From NCBI RefSeq assembly GCF_022581195.2, contig NC_061470.1:6634001-6698000 (forward strand): a stretch of DNA of 64,000 nucleotides. The letters run 5' to 3'. Shown in pieces: positions 12,338-27,900 of this stretch. Both the position numbers and the translations under genes were made by a program. Below the pieces are notes generated by a model. The model worked only from the letters and a program-made list of their open reading frames with translations, did not search any database and was not told the origin of the DNA. Position 1 is the first letter of the stretch; every line of letters begins with the position of its first letter. Source of the DNA: Helicoverpa zea. Its lineage: Eukaryota > Arthropoda > Insecta > Lepidoptera > Noctuidae.

Positions 12338-12948
12338 AATTCTGGATATATTAAGGTTATCACATATATCACAAAAGTTTATAACAACAAAAATTAACGA
12401 AAACACAGCGTCAGAAAGTTTTGAAAATTGACATTCAATTTGACTGGAAGATGTGATGACAGTTCTAAGTAGGTGTTGGTATAATAAATAACTGAAAATC
12501 TACTACCAACTAAAAAACAAATGGTAACAGTGCAGTATCTTCTGCTTTTTTAAAGTTCTGTATTCATTGCTCATAAATATTTTAATCAAAAACTGTAGCA
12601 TTCAAAACTCCTACCAAATTAATCCAGCTCTTAGTACACTTAAATGTAAAAAAATCTAACTCGAATCTAGAGGAATATGACTCGTCTTTGTAACCAATTG
12701 TTAGTGTTTGTTGAAGAATTTAAAACTAAATATATGATAAATACAAAAATATTAATGAAATGAATTAATGACCGATAGCAGTAATTTCATCACGAAAGTA
12801 TTTTTATGAATAAAAGAGTTTTGGTAGGTTTAGGACAATGACAGTTAAGTTGTAACACCAGCACATGCGCCAATAAATGTCAAAATTCTTGTCCATTTTT
12901 ATTCAAAAAACATCTGGATATCTTGGCACAAATCACATATTTCTTGCA
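12338..12948. promoter_or_regulatory. Shared upstream region of Sas-4 and nardilysin
   Basis: About 610 bp separate the chosen start codons of two divergent genes, so promoters and 5' UTRs of both must lie here unless upstream non-coding exons exist. It is AT-rich, without an evident TATA box or recognisable repeat. I see no strong core-promoter motif. Confidence 0.45.
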
Positions 12949-15900
12949 ATGTCTAAGAGAAGTAGTTTCCATAAAACTCCTAAATTTAAGCCCGAAGTGA
13001 AGGTGATTAATAATAAATCCAAAACAACAATGAACTTGTCACTGAGAGCGGAGAAAGTTGAAGTGTTGCCTGAACCTATCAAATCAGATGCTGATAAAAA
13101 GCTTTACAAGTGAGTAAATTAAATAATAAATAGAAAAATAAACCTTTCTATTATTTTTGTTTACATACATTAGCAGTGAAGTAGAGAATAAATGTATTTT
13201 TCATGCATACAATAAATAACCAATAAAATTATCGAATTTTGCTGCAGGACTATTCGGCTGGAAAATGGTCTGACTGCACTTCTGATATCCGACCCCAGCC
13301 GTCCATCTGTGGGTAACGAGACTAGCTCCAGTGAGGAGGAGTCCAGTGGGTCTGATGAGACCACAGACCCTGAAAGTGAGAGTGGAAAGTCTGGGCAGTC
13401 AGTTGCCAGTGACCATCATGGAACGAAGAGACGCAGCGAGTTTGACGAGGAGAAACTGGTCAGTATATTTTTTAATCCACTGTTGTTTTCTATATTCTTT
13501 ACTGATTATGCTGTCATCCATAAATTATGGAGATATTAATTTAAAAATTGATTTATTCTTGAAAAAAGTCCTTGCAAGAGTGTAAAGTTATGTAAGTAAA
13601 TAACTAATGGATATTACATGAATTTTGAAGTGAAAGTTAACAACAACCATATACGTTATTGCGTATGAAAAATTTTATTCCATTTATTTATTTATTTTAA
13701 TTTACTTTTTAATATTGTAATTTTAATTTAATTAAAAAGGGTTGTTTTGGTAATGAGTAACAAATGGTCACATGTTAGCAGTAACTATTGGTACTTTTAG
13801 TACATACTCAATGTTATTGTTTTCAATACAAACAGCATTCAAATTAACACTCATTGTAAGAGAAATATATTTTATCGACTTAGGGCTCAAAGGTCAGGGA
13901 CTCTTAATTTGGAGCAAAATGATAAACACAGACCTGTTAGAACCTAATTAAATTTCTTTATCACAATTAATCTAGTTATTAACAGTTCTTTAAAAACATT
14001 TGTTTAGTTGTCATGTGTATCATGTACCTACATCCTTAACAAAAAAAAGCCAAATAGACTGGGAGTCTAAACGTGCTTAAACCATGTTTTTTTGCTTGAT
14101 ATAATAATCATACCAATCAAGGATCTATTATATATAAAAACACCAATATTCATTTCATTTTCCTGAACCATCAAAAGCAGCTATTAAAGTTCTAATATAA
14201 AAAAATAAACTAGGTATTTAATTTCTCAAGTTTTCCTGTACTAGACCAAAAATAAAATCTTAAAATATCCACTATGAGCAAAATTCGAAAAAAAGTGGGT
14301 AATCCTTAGATATTATAAAATTAACGTCTATTAGATTCAATTATTGTTGTGGTTTCTATAAAAAAATAAACAACCTTGACCCTAGAGACCTTCAGTTAAA
14401 ACTTGCATCATAATATTATGCCGACACTGTTTGACCTTGATTCAGATCAATTGTATTTGCCTAGCTTTTGTCCTTTGTATTGTTTGTTTATTTTAGTTGA
14501 AAAAAGAGAGAAAGTTAACCTTGAAGCTATTGAATAACCAATGTGAAAGTTTGTATGTTAGATATTGAATTATGCAAAAATGCTGGTTTGCTTGGTTTAA
14601 AATAGTTTAGATAAATAAAAATTCAGTAAACTTTACAATATGGATTAACACATAAGGATACTTTTGATCCCAGTATCTGGATAAAGTAATAATGAATTAT
14701 GTATTTAACTTTTTTCATCTATGGATATCACATTCTGACATTTCCATATAACCCTGGAAATGGTCTTGACTGCCTGAAAAAAGTGATGTTGAACTTGAGT
14801 CTGAAGGCACCTGTGAATTGTTTAACTTAGTGTGTATAGTCTATCGTAAAACAATGTTCAAAAAGTGTACCAATCAATTAAGTCCATATATTATATTCCA
14901 TCTGTTCTGTTTTTTGAAAAAGTAATTTGTCATCGCAGTTTGGAAAGCATTTCATTATGCATGAGGTCTTTGAACTATTCTCTAAGTTAAGCCATCTTAC
15001 CCAACTACAATGATTGATAGATTCTAATTCATTTTTGAACTTCTTGACGATTTCGCTATAATCTACTACAAAGAAGTGGAGACACTTCTACTAACGCGAT
15101 TCTTACTACTGACTTACTACTGACACCACTTAGAAATCCATAAAGAAAAGATTGAAGATATAAGGCCTCTCATCTTCTTGCATCCATACGTCCCACGATC
15201 TGCGTTACAATGCACCTAGTAGGGTCGTCAATTTATTCAGTGCCAAATGTGAAATAAATTGGTGTTCAGTAATTCCCCAGATATATCATACATATCAAGA
15301 TCTAACTAGTTCAGGACAGATAGTTGCCCAATAAAATGGGTTAGGTCGTTTTTACACTTGACAGGTGACTAGCACGATAATCGGGCAGTTAATTACATAC
15401 CATACGAATAAATTCGCTTGGGTCTTTCCAACTTTATTGATGAAATGTTTGATAATCCGTTGTTTGACGTGAGCTATGATGAATTTATTTTATTCTGATG
15501 TACCTGTATTACTGGCATGTTTCATCAAAATCTAGTACCGTAGTTTTTGAACGTCATAAAATAGGTACAGACAGCACACACTATCCTCGCATTTTTCTAT
15601 CAACATCTTACGTGTAGGTACATGTAGCTGTCGAGATCTGAATTCCTCTTTCATTTGTTCATAATTTATGGTTATTAATTTATACCTACCTATAGTGGTA
15701 GGTTACCTATTACCTATAGTGTGCTGGTACCAATAGCAGGCCTTTATCGCTCATCTAGTTCATGTAACTGTTTGATTATATGATCTAGAATATTCTAGAA
15801 TGAACCGCCTTCCTAACTCTGCTGTGACGAAGCTAGCAAAAGAGGATATATTTTTTTAACTACATGTCTATGGTAGGTGGGCTTTAAGACCATACATATT

Positions 15901-18900
15901 CAACCAAAAACATTCAAATAACACAGAAGATATCTAGAACTGCATAGGATTTTACATATTCGCTGCAATTTCAAGAAGCGTTTACAGAAAAATGATTTTG
16001 AAATCGAAATAATCAACATGTTTACTTGAGAAGAGGATGCGATTACTCGCAAATGGTAGGAAACCACATGGTTCACGGCTGAGTGAACGTAAGCACGTGA
16101 ATTACACTTGCTGTTTTAATAATGATCAAGAAAATTGTTGTTTGCAAATGAAATTGCTCTAGTAGCATTTACGTATATAAATAGATGTGGATAAGAAAAT
16201 AATAATGATGACATCTAGGCTGATTGTCGGCGACGATAGCTGGTCTCGAAAATCAGCCAGTTTCGCGCGACAATATTATACACGCTTGTGCGCACAAGCG
16301 TTTGCGCTGAGATAGGAGCGCTTTGGGGGATAGACAGCGCTACTGAATTATATTGAAGTGCCATCTTTTCCACTATTTTATTGAAAACTGCCCGTTTTCC
16401 CACGGTTTCACCTGCGTCCCGGGGGAACTTCTTACCGTACCCGTAATAAAACATTAGCCTATGTTAGTCGGGGATAATGTAGCTTCCTTATTGAAAAAGA
16501 TTTATTTAAGCCGGCTCAGTACTTTTGTTTGTTTGTGGGTACAACTTTCCTAGCTAAGGTGGAGATAGAATCTTCTTTTGTGCAAAGGACTGAATAAAAA
16601 TACGCATATCAGTGGATGTAGTTAAATAAAAAGTCCTTGCTTGCAATCTGTCTGCCAGTAATTAGTCAAACAGATTAAGAATGCCGAAAAACGTTGTTCT
16701 CACGTTTAGGCCTTGACTTCTCCTACGTGCTGTTTTTCGAGGCAGCACAGTATAACAGATATTATTCAAGTAGTATAGAATCCTATCGTATGTAGAACTT
16801 TCATGTTTATGTAGGGTGTTTATTGTGTTTTGAAGGCCACTGTTTCTGCTTGACGATATTCTTGATAATAGCCCGGGCTCTCGACCTCAACATAGTTGGG
16901 AAAAGGCTCGGGAGATGATGATGAGCCCGGACTCTCGAGTTGTCTTCAATTAATATAACTTGAAATTATCCATACTTTTATATAACAGTGTTTCTGTAAG
17001 CCGTTACTTAACGTTAATAATGCGACGAAAAACATTAACGTTGTAACCTGTACTATAAATTATTTAACTTAACGATCGATTGACTTTGATTCGAGTGGCG
17101 TGATTGCGTTTTTCATGAAAAAATACAATTTTCTCACGATACAGTCATTGTGTTATGTTTTGTATGAAATAATAGAGGCTTGTTGTATGTCGATTGACGT
17201 GTAACAACAAAGAGATCTAGTAAGTAACCGTGAAGTGCATACGAATTTGTATTCACGCTGCAGAATTAATGTTCAGGGCAGGAGGAAGAAGAATTAACAA
17301 TGTTGTGTAGAATACAAATTGTATGTAATGTTGATGATCAATTGAAAAGGATGCAACTTTATTTGATTGATCCTAGTATTATGTACCAATTTTGTTCCCA
17401 TGTTATTTATTAGTGTACTAGCTATTTTTCCGCGGAGTCACTCGTGTCCCATGGGAATTACTGTTAAAATATAGTTTGTGTTATCCAGGAATAATGTAGC
17501 TTTCCAATATTGGAAGAATTTTTCAAATCGATTATTAAAGTAGGTATAAAAAAAATGTTTTCTCTTTACATGAAATATCTAAGTTTATTTGTAAGTACAG
17601 TTCAATGGACCATAAATGATTTCGTATGAGGCATTGTCGATATGTGCGACGGTAATGCATTGTTTAACTAGCATTGTGTAACTAATTCGAGGTGACCAAT
17701 ACTAACATGTAACGAATTCACTTGTGTTGTGTGTGTAGTTTTAAAAACATTGGATTTTGCTAACTATGGATGTGCATTCGTCATATTTTGGTCCCTAAAA
17801 GCCGTGTTATTTTGGTGACTTCAAAAAGAGAAGGTGCTCATTTTTGTTTTGTTGTTGCACGGTTTTTAGCACCTTTATCGGACCAATAAACTAATAAATA
17901 ATTTATTCAGAAAATATAGCGACTCTGAAAAATGTTAAGCTTATTCAAATTTAAACATAAGCAGCGTTAAGTTAGGCTAGGCTGCACAGGGATAGGCATT
18001 CGACAAGGGAAAAACAAAAAAAGGTACTAAGAAGAAAATCAAAAGGAAATTGGTATTAACACTTTGCATAAGGCTTGTGCCAAACAAGAAGTAGGTACAA
18101 CAGTGGTCGAACAAACTCTAAATTCGTTACCGATTTTGTGCAACACACAGCAATCTGAATGCATTGTGCTGCCCCTATACTTATGCAATTGCTGCTCATA
18201 CAATTACTATGAAGGTTAGCCTTAACAGTAGGTCTACTCACGTGCATTAAATGATATCTGAAATTAAATGCTTTTTGTACATAATAGTGTATTTATATAT
18301 TGTACGTATTGAAGTTCCCATTGACAATTTGCTCGACGTGTATTTTCAGGCGTGACGAACACGTGTGGTACATCGCATCACGTTTTTCTGAAGAATTTTA
18401 ATCACGCTATCATTATGAATGCTTAATTTTATGAGTGTGTTAGTTCTTTACACCCAAATGGCTGTACGGATTTCAATGAAACTGAACACTACTAAAGGCT
18501 GATAAATAAATTGTTAAGACGACCTTGTTGTTTTCAGAGACGTTGCTGTCAAATAATACAGTCTTAATATTGCTAAGTTAGTTTTAGTTCACGTACAAGT
18601 CAGTTGCATTATTGTTTCGAAATAATGTTCGCGATCGTTCAGTTTTACACTCCAGTTGCTTTGTAGATCGATACTGTTATCTAATACCTGTAGAATGTAT
18701 ATTCATGAGTTTTCATGAAAACCTACTTTAACATTGCCACCCTTCAGACAGAAGTGGCTCGTTTCCGAATTGAGAAAAAATTGCGCCAAAAATGTCAAGT
18801 ATTTATCGATATTGAAATCGTGTGTCAGTGAAGTTCGAGATATCGATCCAGCTTTGTATAGAAGGAATAAGTCTGTGAGGGATATTTTTTAGAGGAGTCA

Positions 18901-21900
18901 TAAGCCAACTTTTCTTAGAACTAGTAATCTTTTTTATTATTATTCCTTCAGTTTCTCATTAGTTTCCTTTTTTTACCTCTTTTCACAAAATAAAATATTT
19001 ACAAAACATGACAATGAGTCTAGAAAATCGATTAACAGTAACTAAAAGTAAAGTAATTAAAAGTGAAAGTCTTACTACTTCTTCAAAACGAACATTGGAT
19101 CCAGAATATGGATCGTATTGAATACAATGTACCGAATTTACTCTCCCTTTAGCAATTGTAGATAGGGATTTTCATCAACAGATTAGCACACCAAATACAA
19201 AACTAACACTATGCTTTCGACAGGTCGGTCACACGAAAAGAAGTGTGCTTAAATTTTTGAAGAACACCTACGAGAAATTATCTAGGAAGCGATGCAAGAT
19301 GCTAATGCACGATCTCTCTCTTGACACGGTACGCTATACTTAGATACAAGTTTCGATATTATATCGCTTCCAATTAGTTGGTAGGACGTAATCGTAGTTA
19401 GGAGGGTAGATGTAGGTAGGTAGGACTGGTTAGTTAGGCCCATAGTTTGGCTTAAAACAGTTTTGTTTAGGTATCTTAATGTTATTTAGTTTTAGGTAGG
19501 TACTTGTAACTCTCTTCGGCAATTTAGAGTTCTGTTCTGTTCTGTGCTCGAAGGACTGCTTAGGTTAACCAAACCTGCTAGTTTCTGTTCAAAAGTCCGT
19601 TCCAAAAGTTGCTTTGATCTTAGTTCCTTTGTACGATTTAGGAAAACAATCCGTATGTTGATACTTAGCTCAAATGATGCTTAATTGTACTTGAAATGAA
19701 ACTGTACGGTGTGTTTATTGATTCACTATTACTTATTGGCTATAGAAGGCTCCAATAACCCGTACCGGTTTGGGTACATCAAGGTTAGAATTTAATTAGA
19801 AACTCTTAATATATGTACCTATTTCGTAATCTCATCCTCTGACAGTTCTCACTAAAGGAGAAAGTGTTATAAAAATATTCTGCACCCGTCTAGTCATAAT
19901 TAATCTAACAAATGACATTCCTAACATTTTTATGCTTCATGGAATTTGTTATTGATATGTAAGAGCTTTCACTACTTAAGTATTTGAAAAACAATACTGA
20001 GCGAAGGGATATAATACTATAGTAATGTCTGTTTACAAAACATCAGTTATCTCAAAATACCGTTTCAGTACCTAATGTAATACCTTTGACAAGCATTAGA
20101 ACATCAATACATCAATATCTTCTCTGAACACTTTATTCATGTCCAAAATTATATTAAAACTTCCTAACTCGAAGTATGTTTATGTGCTACATTTTCACGG
20201 TTAAAAAGGCCATTTACAATAAACTATTTACGAATACGCGCGTGAAATAATTCCCTCAGGGCGTCGGGTGACAGCTAGTATTACCATAAAACATAGTTTA
20301 CACAAAGCCAACACTGGCTGCCAATAAGACTGGCAGCCATCGCTGGCTTGGTATTTGCCTTCTGTAAACAGTTTTTCAAGCGGTGGCGGAAATAGAGCGC
20401 TCGTCTATTTATCTTGCCAGTGACCTCCGCAGGACTGGCGTCGCTCGTATGAACTCTGCATGACATTATACTTATGTATTTGGATAGTTAGAAGGGTGTT
20501 TTTTCGCTCACGAACAGGCTTGCCCAGCGCGATGAGTACATAGGCAAATCCTTGCAATTTGGGAGAGACCTTTGACCAGCAATAAACGGTGTTGGTTCGT
20601 ATCTCTTTCATGGTAAAACCACTGCACCGATTGAAATAATAATTTTAACAGTGTTGGTATTTTGTTCGACTCTACAATATATAAGCACCAAGTCATATTT
20701 TGACCGTATTTTTATTGTTTGTTCGCAGGCAGCCTGTGCGCTATGCGTGGGAGTGGGCAGCTACAGCGACCCCGCAGACATCCAGGGTTTGGCGCACTTT
20801 GTCGAACACATGGTCTTCATGGGCAGCGAGAAGTACCCCAAGGAAAATGAATTCGATGCCTTCATCAAGGTGAGTTGGACCTGATTCAGTTGGGTACTTA
20901 GTTCTAGGTAAGAAGGGGTAAGAAGACTTAGAAGTCTATTGGATAATGTGTTGTATTGTTAGGACTGACTGTCCTGTGGTCCCTAGTATGATTGTTGTGA
21001 ACGGAGTCTCGGGTTCAATACCCTGGGCTGATCGAATTTGGTTACTGGTAAACATATAGCTGCAATAAACTTGTAACCCACATATTTTCTACAATCTTCT
21101 TCAGTGGAAGACCCAATAGTTTTATTCAGGTTGTGTAGAGACAGCAAAAGTGTTGCGTACTTATTTCCATATTTGTGCAGTCAATTTCCACATGAAGCCA
21201 TAACTTCCAGTTGCAACTACGATAAATATGTGCTCCGTATTGTTTTGCAAGCGGACCGGACAAACATGTGTTGTTTGTAAAGTTAATTATATGTGAACGC
21301 AACGTTGGAAAGTAAACAGAACTATTTATAGTCGGTACTGATTGATTTCCGGGGACACGACCAAAAATAGGAGTCCCATATACATATGTATGTATCTGGT
21401 CTAATTTACTATATTTCATAGGATTGGTTTATCACGCTCTTATAATATGGATTTTTTTGGTTGGTTCTCTTTTTGCAACAGGTAGCCCAATTTTTGGAAG
21501 TGTTACATACATCATGAGTTCATATCTAGTAAACTGAGTTTGACCATTTTTTTTGGGGAGAGCAACTTTTTTTAACCGTTCAACTAGTGTGACGTTTCTT
21601 AAGAGCCTGCAGAGGCCTCTTTGAAATAAAAACATTTCACTTTGACTTGCAATAACCTGATCCTTCATAAACTTCTATAATTTCGTTCAGAAAAAAGGCG
21701 GTTCAGACAACGCGTCAACAGACTGCGAGGTGACGACGTTCTACTTCGAGATCCAAGAGAAGCACCTTCCTAAAGCCATGGACATGTTCAGCCAGTTCTT
21801 CGTCAGCCCTCTTATGATGAAAGAGGCCATGCAGAGGGAACGGGAGGCCATTGAGTCAGGTCAGTTTATATGGGGTCCTTAGAGGCTTAAGCAGGATCCA

Positions 21901-24900
21901 ATGTTGACTAGGGAATGCTATTTGTCTTTTAAGGATCAGTTTGAAGGACAAATTACTCTTTATGTTTCTTCTGCCCTAATTGGTTTATTGACATCATTTT
22001 AATTCTCCTTTCAGTTTAGGACAGCAATTTTGTTAAGTAATGCAAGTTTTTATTTAGCTGTTCTAGACTTTACGTTTCGAAATTTCTTTTCAGTACTAAT
22101 CCGTATCAAAATAACGACATTAGCGTGTACAAAAACAAGATATTGCGAAAACGATTTAAAAACTTAAAAATACTTGATTTTGGTCATGGTTCCTAAATTG
22201 ACTTAAGTGTAACAATATATTGTTGACTGACGATCAAGAATGTAGATCTTCAAGAAACCCAGTGAAACGGGCTATAAACCACACGCAACTATTAGGTAAT
22301 CTATTACTGTCATCGCAGTCAGTCAAGTTTTTAGTCGATATAATGACTAAAGTATGACGTATAACATAACAACATTTTCACGTCGCTACAAAGTTTAATT
22401 TTCAGCCTTACAAACCACGTAAATACCTACTATTACCTATTGTAAAACTACGGTTTAAAAAGGCATTAATGCTTTTATTTCTTGTTGTTTTCCTGTTGCC
22501 ATGGTTACGAAGATAATGAGTTACAATAAAATTCCTACATTTGACTGATGAATTAGCTGTTCTAGGTGGAAGATTAATGGTATGCTTATCGATTTTAAAG
22601 CCGTCTGGGGTATTTGTTTAATACGGTTATAAGTGCTACTTGAATTTATATAAAACTAGCTTTCGCCCGCGGCTTCGCCCGCGTAGAGTTCGGTTATATC
22701 GCGTTTCCAAGAGAATTCTGCAAAAGTCCGGGATAAAAACTATCCTATGTTCTTTCAACTGTTAAAATCAGTTTAGTGGTTTAGACGTGAAAGCGTAACA
22801 GACAGACAGACAGAGTTACTTTCGCATTTATAATATTAGTAGGGATTCTGTTGAAGTGGCGAAGCCTTTTTCCATTTCCATCTTCATAGAAAATCATTAT
22901 CAGCCGATAAATGTTAAATTGTTTTGGTTGACATGATGTTAGCGTTTTAGCTTGCCAAGCGTTGATAATCAGCTTACTACTTGAGCCGATCAAATCCTTA
23001 ATTAATTAAGAAGTTAAGCGCTTAATTATTAACGAGTGGTTTAACTAAACTATTCCCGATAAATACACTCCTAATTTCCTGTACTTAATAATACTTGCTA
23101 ATAAGATCGTGACCGTTTTGGGCTTGTAACTGATTTTAAGAACATTATGTATTTAGGTAGTTAAACGTTCCTCCTCCGTGTGAGAGGATGCCTGTACCCA
23201 GCAGTGGGACGATAAAAAGGCTGTAACTATGACTATGCGGTAATGTCTCAGTTCTATAGTTCCATGCTCTCGAAAGCTATAACCCACTGGCTGTTTATAA
23301 AACATTTTATACGATTTCAATATTTTCTGCAATGTAAGGAATGTGATTCGCACTTGAATGGTTGCGCCGATAATGTTCTAGAGAAAACTTAGAAGTTATT
23401 ATACATACATAAGCTATGACAAAGGTCATATTCGACACGCGATTGGTTTCGCCCTAAACGGGTTTAAATTGTGATTTTAATGTTTCTATGTAGAGTCTCG
23501 TGGTTAGTAGTTATTCCTGTGGCGTATTTTAGTTGTAGCAAGTAGTAATGTATAAGTAGAGTAAGTATAGAATAATATAATCTAAGTTTCCTTTTCTCGA
23601 ATTTATGAGCCTTGAGATTTAGTAAGGCTTCTTAGACATTCTAGACTGTATTAGGTAGGTAATGTTAGAAATCTTACTTTATTGATTTTAAGAAGTACCT
23701 ACTTGTACCTAGTAAAACTAACAGACTGTTTAACTTACTTTTCTATCTAAAGAGTTTGGGACGCTTTTTGATACACTGTAGGTACTTACTACGTCATGGC
23801 TTTTTGAACGTGAATGTGACATCATCATCTTTCGAGCCATTTCCCATCTATGTTGGGGTCGGCGCCCAGTCTCACCAGATGCAGCTGAGTACCAGTGTTT
23901 TACAAGGAGCCTATATATATATATATCTATTTACCCGGGCAACATGAATGTGACAATAAGAAAGAAAATATAAATATTGGAACTCGGATATAGGTACATA
24001 GGTATCCTTCTCAAATATCTTGGCTATCGTTGATTTTTGGGTCAACCTGTACAAGTATGTAATGATAAGGAAAAGGGCCTTAATGCAAACCCAATATTTT
24101 CGCGGAAATATATGAGTAAGTCCTTTCCCTAATTCAAGGGAAATATTTACATAATCTCTTCTATCACATAATTCTATTCATCATCATAATTCTATCACAT
24201 CTCATTTATTTAATTAAGGTATTTCATACTTTTTCCGCGTAGCGACTTTTTTATGTGATTTGCCTCACATTTTTGACTCGACTTTTTCCTTGTTCAGTTC
24301 GTTATGTTTTGGTATAATATTTACCCAAACACATAATTATTGCGGAAATGAGCCAGTAAAAAATATTTAAATATAGAACTTGATCATAATAACATGATAT
24401 TTTGTTCATGTGATTCATGATTTATTATTTTAAAACGGTCAAAATATTTTCATACATACCTATTAGGTATTCTTAAAAAACATTTATTTTGATTCACACC
24501 TTTTCACTTCAGTTCCCACAAACTTTGATCCTCAGGCACATCAATGATAGATAATGAAGTTTAGTCAGATTTGAGGATTATCCAATGACGTGTTTCGAGA
24601 TCGATAATTAGGATTTGATGGTAGTATATGTGGTAGCTATTTATTTATTACTGTAATTATATTCTTGTGTATAATTCAAACTACTGCGGTTTGGACTTTA
24701 AATCCAATTATTGCTTTAACAGATTTAAAAATAAACATAGACAAGATTGGTCAAAAAAGCATACTATTTTTAGAATGGAAAATAATATGAAGTGCAAAGT
24801 TATATTAAAATCTTCGAAGCCGCAGAATACACGAACATTTAACAAATAACTTTTCCACTTGGTTATTACACTGCCGATTTTTATAATCTGTCTTTGTTTT

Positions 24901-27900
24901 GTGATTCGAGACTGGACATCCTTTATTTCGAGCTAATGTCAAAATTCAATCTCTAATCGCGAAATCATAGGATAGATAAGTTATAGAAAGCCGCCACTAA
25001 TCCTTTCTAAACTCTTGCTTATAAATACAAATCTTGCCCTAGAATTCGCGATCGCCGCTCCATCGGACTCCAACCGCAAAGACCAGCTGCTGTCCAGCTT
25101 ATTCCCCGAAGGTCATCCAGCTCGTACCTTTACGTGGGGCAACCTTCGCAGCCTGAAGGATGACATCAATGATGACGAGAAACTGCATCAGGCTGCACAC
25201 GCGTTTAGGAAGAGGCACTATAGCGCGCATAGGATGACTGTGGCTGTTCAGGTAAATTGATATTGCTTTAGAAGGCTGGCTGATATTTAGCCTGTTTCCC
25301 GAAGGTGGACTACCAGCTCAGACTGAAACGATGACATAATTGATTAAATACTCACCAAATTTCCTCTCTTTAGATTACCGCTAAAGCGACTACTATCCAC
25401 TTATATCAATACACATCCTGACATAACTTAAATCTTTCGTAGCCGGATGAAAAGTAGCTTATACTTTATTCTGATGTTGGCACCATATGCTTTTTTTGAC
25501 AAGTTTCGTCAACATCTGTCATTTTAACGTGGAAGAGTAACTAAGATCACGTTCTAATATAGTGAAACTTATCTATCCTCTTCATCATCAGGCGCGGATG
25601 GACCTGGCCTCGTTAGAGAACTACGTGGTGAACACATTCGGTCACATCCCGACGAACAAGCTGCCGTCTGAAGACTTCAGCCAGTTCGTCTTCACTCCTG
25701 ACACCGTCACTCCTGAGTTCAGGAGCATCTACTACGTCAAACCTGTCGGGGATACCACTGAGGTGAGATAACTGGATCTATTGGATAATCGAAAGTGAAA
25801 TGTTCTTTGTTGTAAACCTATAAATGGGAGTGAGCCATACAGCCATGTGTGTAAATAGACATAAACGCCAATGAAGGCAATATGCACGTATCTATATTTA
25901 CACACACTTACATGAATTAAAACATCTATAACTTTAATTCAAACATTTGTATAGAATGTCCGTAGAACTCAGAATCCCATCTCTTGTCGGGAAATATTAT
26001 TCAAATCATTTATTTCATCATTTATCGTAAGGCTACTTACATTTTAACCAAATGGTCTTACACGCCACATAAAGTGTAATTATATAAAAGAAACTGTGAT
26101 ACCTTTTTTGAGCTGTCGGTTAGCAAGACAGATATCAAATAGCGCTACACGTCTTTGGTCGTTTTTTAAATTCCCCTTTCCATTATGCAGGTACATTTGA
26201 CTTGGTGCATGCGGTCACTGCTGTCTGAATACGAGTCTAAACCACACCAGTACATATCGTACTTATTAGGACATGAGGGCAAGGGCAGTCTCCTGTCATA
26301 CCTCAGGAAAAAGTAAGTAAATTGACTATAGTATTACTTATCGAAATTAGTAAATCACAATACGCTGATAAATAGCTAAATTAAACTTTGCGGGATTCTG
26401 TGGATCTTTCATTCTCAGATTATTGAGCAATTTTTTTACAGCCGCGCGAGAATATAACTATTAGAGTTGAGATATCCTAAAATACAAATATTATTTCAAC
26501 TCAGAATGTAATAATGCCAATAGTTAGCGCAATTTGCGCAAAAGTGATGGTGAGTTTTGCGCAAACCCTCATTCCGTTCAAAATATTTTGTTTGTAATAT
26601 TTATTTCTTTGTTGTCCAGGGTTTGGGCTCTGGGCATATACACGGGTAACTCGGAGAGCGGCATCGACTACACTTCTATGTACAGTCTGTTCTCCACTCA
26701 AGTTGTGCTCACTAAGGCCGGATTGGATCATGTCGATGAGGTATATTACTATATCTTTGTTTTAATATTGACCCCTCATAAGACTTATGTATTCTTAAAT
26801 ATGATTCGATCAAAGGCAAGCGAACGAATTATATTGTTGCTTTCGCAAATAAGAAATAAACATATTTTATAGAGTTTCTGTTGAAGTGCGGACATATTTT
26901 TATTATATAAAAAAATGATTTTGCAGGTATTGGAAGCCATATTTTCGTACATAAATATGCTGAAGCAGATCGGACCTTCAGAAAGAATATACGACGAGAT
27001 AAAGGTAAAAAAATATATTTTGAAAATACATACATTGTTTCAATATTTCGTATAATTTTTGTCAGGAGTTTGTAAGGAACACTGAGTGCACTTGTGTCTG
27101 CACAAATGCTTGTGCACTATAATATGTCCTGCGCATCGCCTTATATGAAAACAGCCGCCGTTACCAAAATCTTCCTTGGACCCGACGTATATTATTATTA
27201 TTATCTTTGTTCCAATATATCGTATTAATATATTTTTTTTTTCTCTTTAACAGACAATAGAAGAGACGAGTTTCCGTTTCGAAGAGGAATCTCAGCCGGC
27301 GGAATATGTTGAAACATTATCAGAGAACATGCACTTTTATCCGCCGGAGCACTTCATCACTGGCGATAGACTTTACTACAAGTATGATCCTAAGGTAATG
27401 TAAATTATCTACTATCTGTTTCTTGCGGTTCTGCTACTTCCCACAGACGGATAAAATGTACCCTCAATTCTTTGTCAGGGTCTAGACTCTCGGACTTAGC
27501 TCTAGCTAGGCTATCTATGTACCAAACATCATTTGAATTGGTATAGTAGTTTTGACGTGAAAGTGCGACAGACAGACAGAGTTACTTTTGCGTTTATAAT
27601 ATTGATAAGAATTTTTTTACGATTATTTTAGACTTTTCAGATTTAAGTAGGTCAGGTGAACTATTCAAAGGTCAATTAGCAGTTACATTGACATCAAGAA
27701 TTTATTGTCTTTAGTTTACTTCAGTGACCTCTAATTCTCGTCAAAATTAGCATATTCTATAAACATTGATCATATTGATTTTATGTATTAAGGCCTGTTC
27801 GTATTGTTTTACTTTAAAATAATTTTAAGTCCCCAAAATTCATATCAAACTTTCTATATATCACATCAGTATGACATGTATGTATGTTTGTGTCTTATGT

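Larger units (their letters stand above)
21860..25042 (+). other. Nardilysin intron 4 (3.2 kb)
   Basis: Separates the two halves of the Glu228 codon. Holds a 'CCCGCGG' dispersed repeat (22652-22852), a SINE fragment (23822-23943) and a TA microsatellite (23912-23928). The remainder is AT-rich with no recognised feature. Confidence 0.6.

Noticed and set aside
12338..12406. Upstream in-frame ATG for Sas-4 adding 23 hydrophobic residues
   Set aside because: The extension looks like translated AT-rich 5' UTR and would give a centriole protein a signal-like leader; the downstream start MDETYSESD is more plausible, though not proven.
22799..22816. CAGA repeats considered as start of a CRISPR-like or satellite array
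   Set aside because: Short tetranucleotide runs inside dispersed moth repeats; no spacers and a eukaryotic context.
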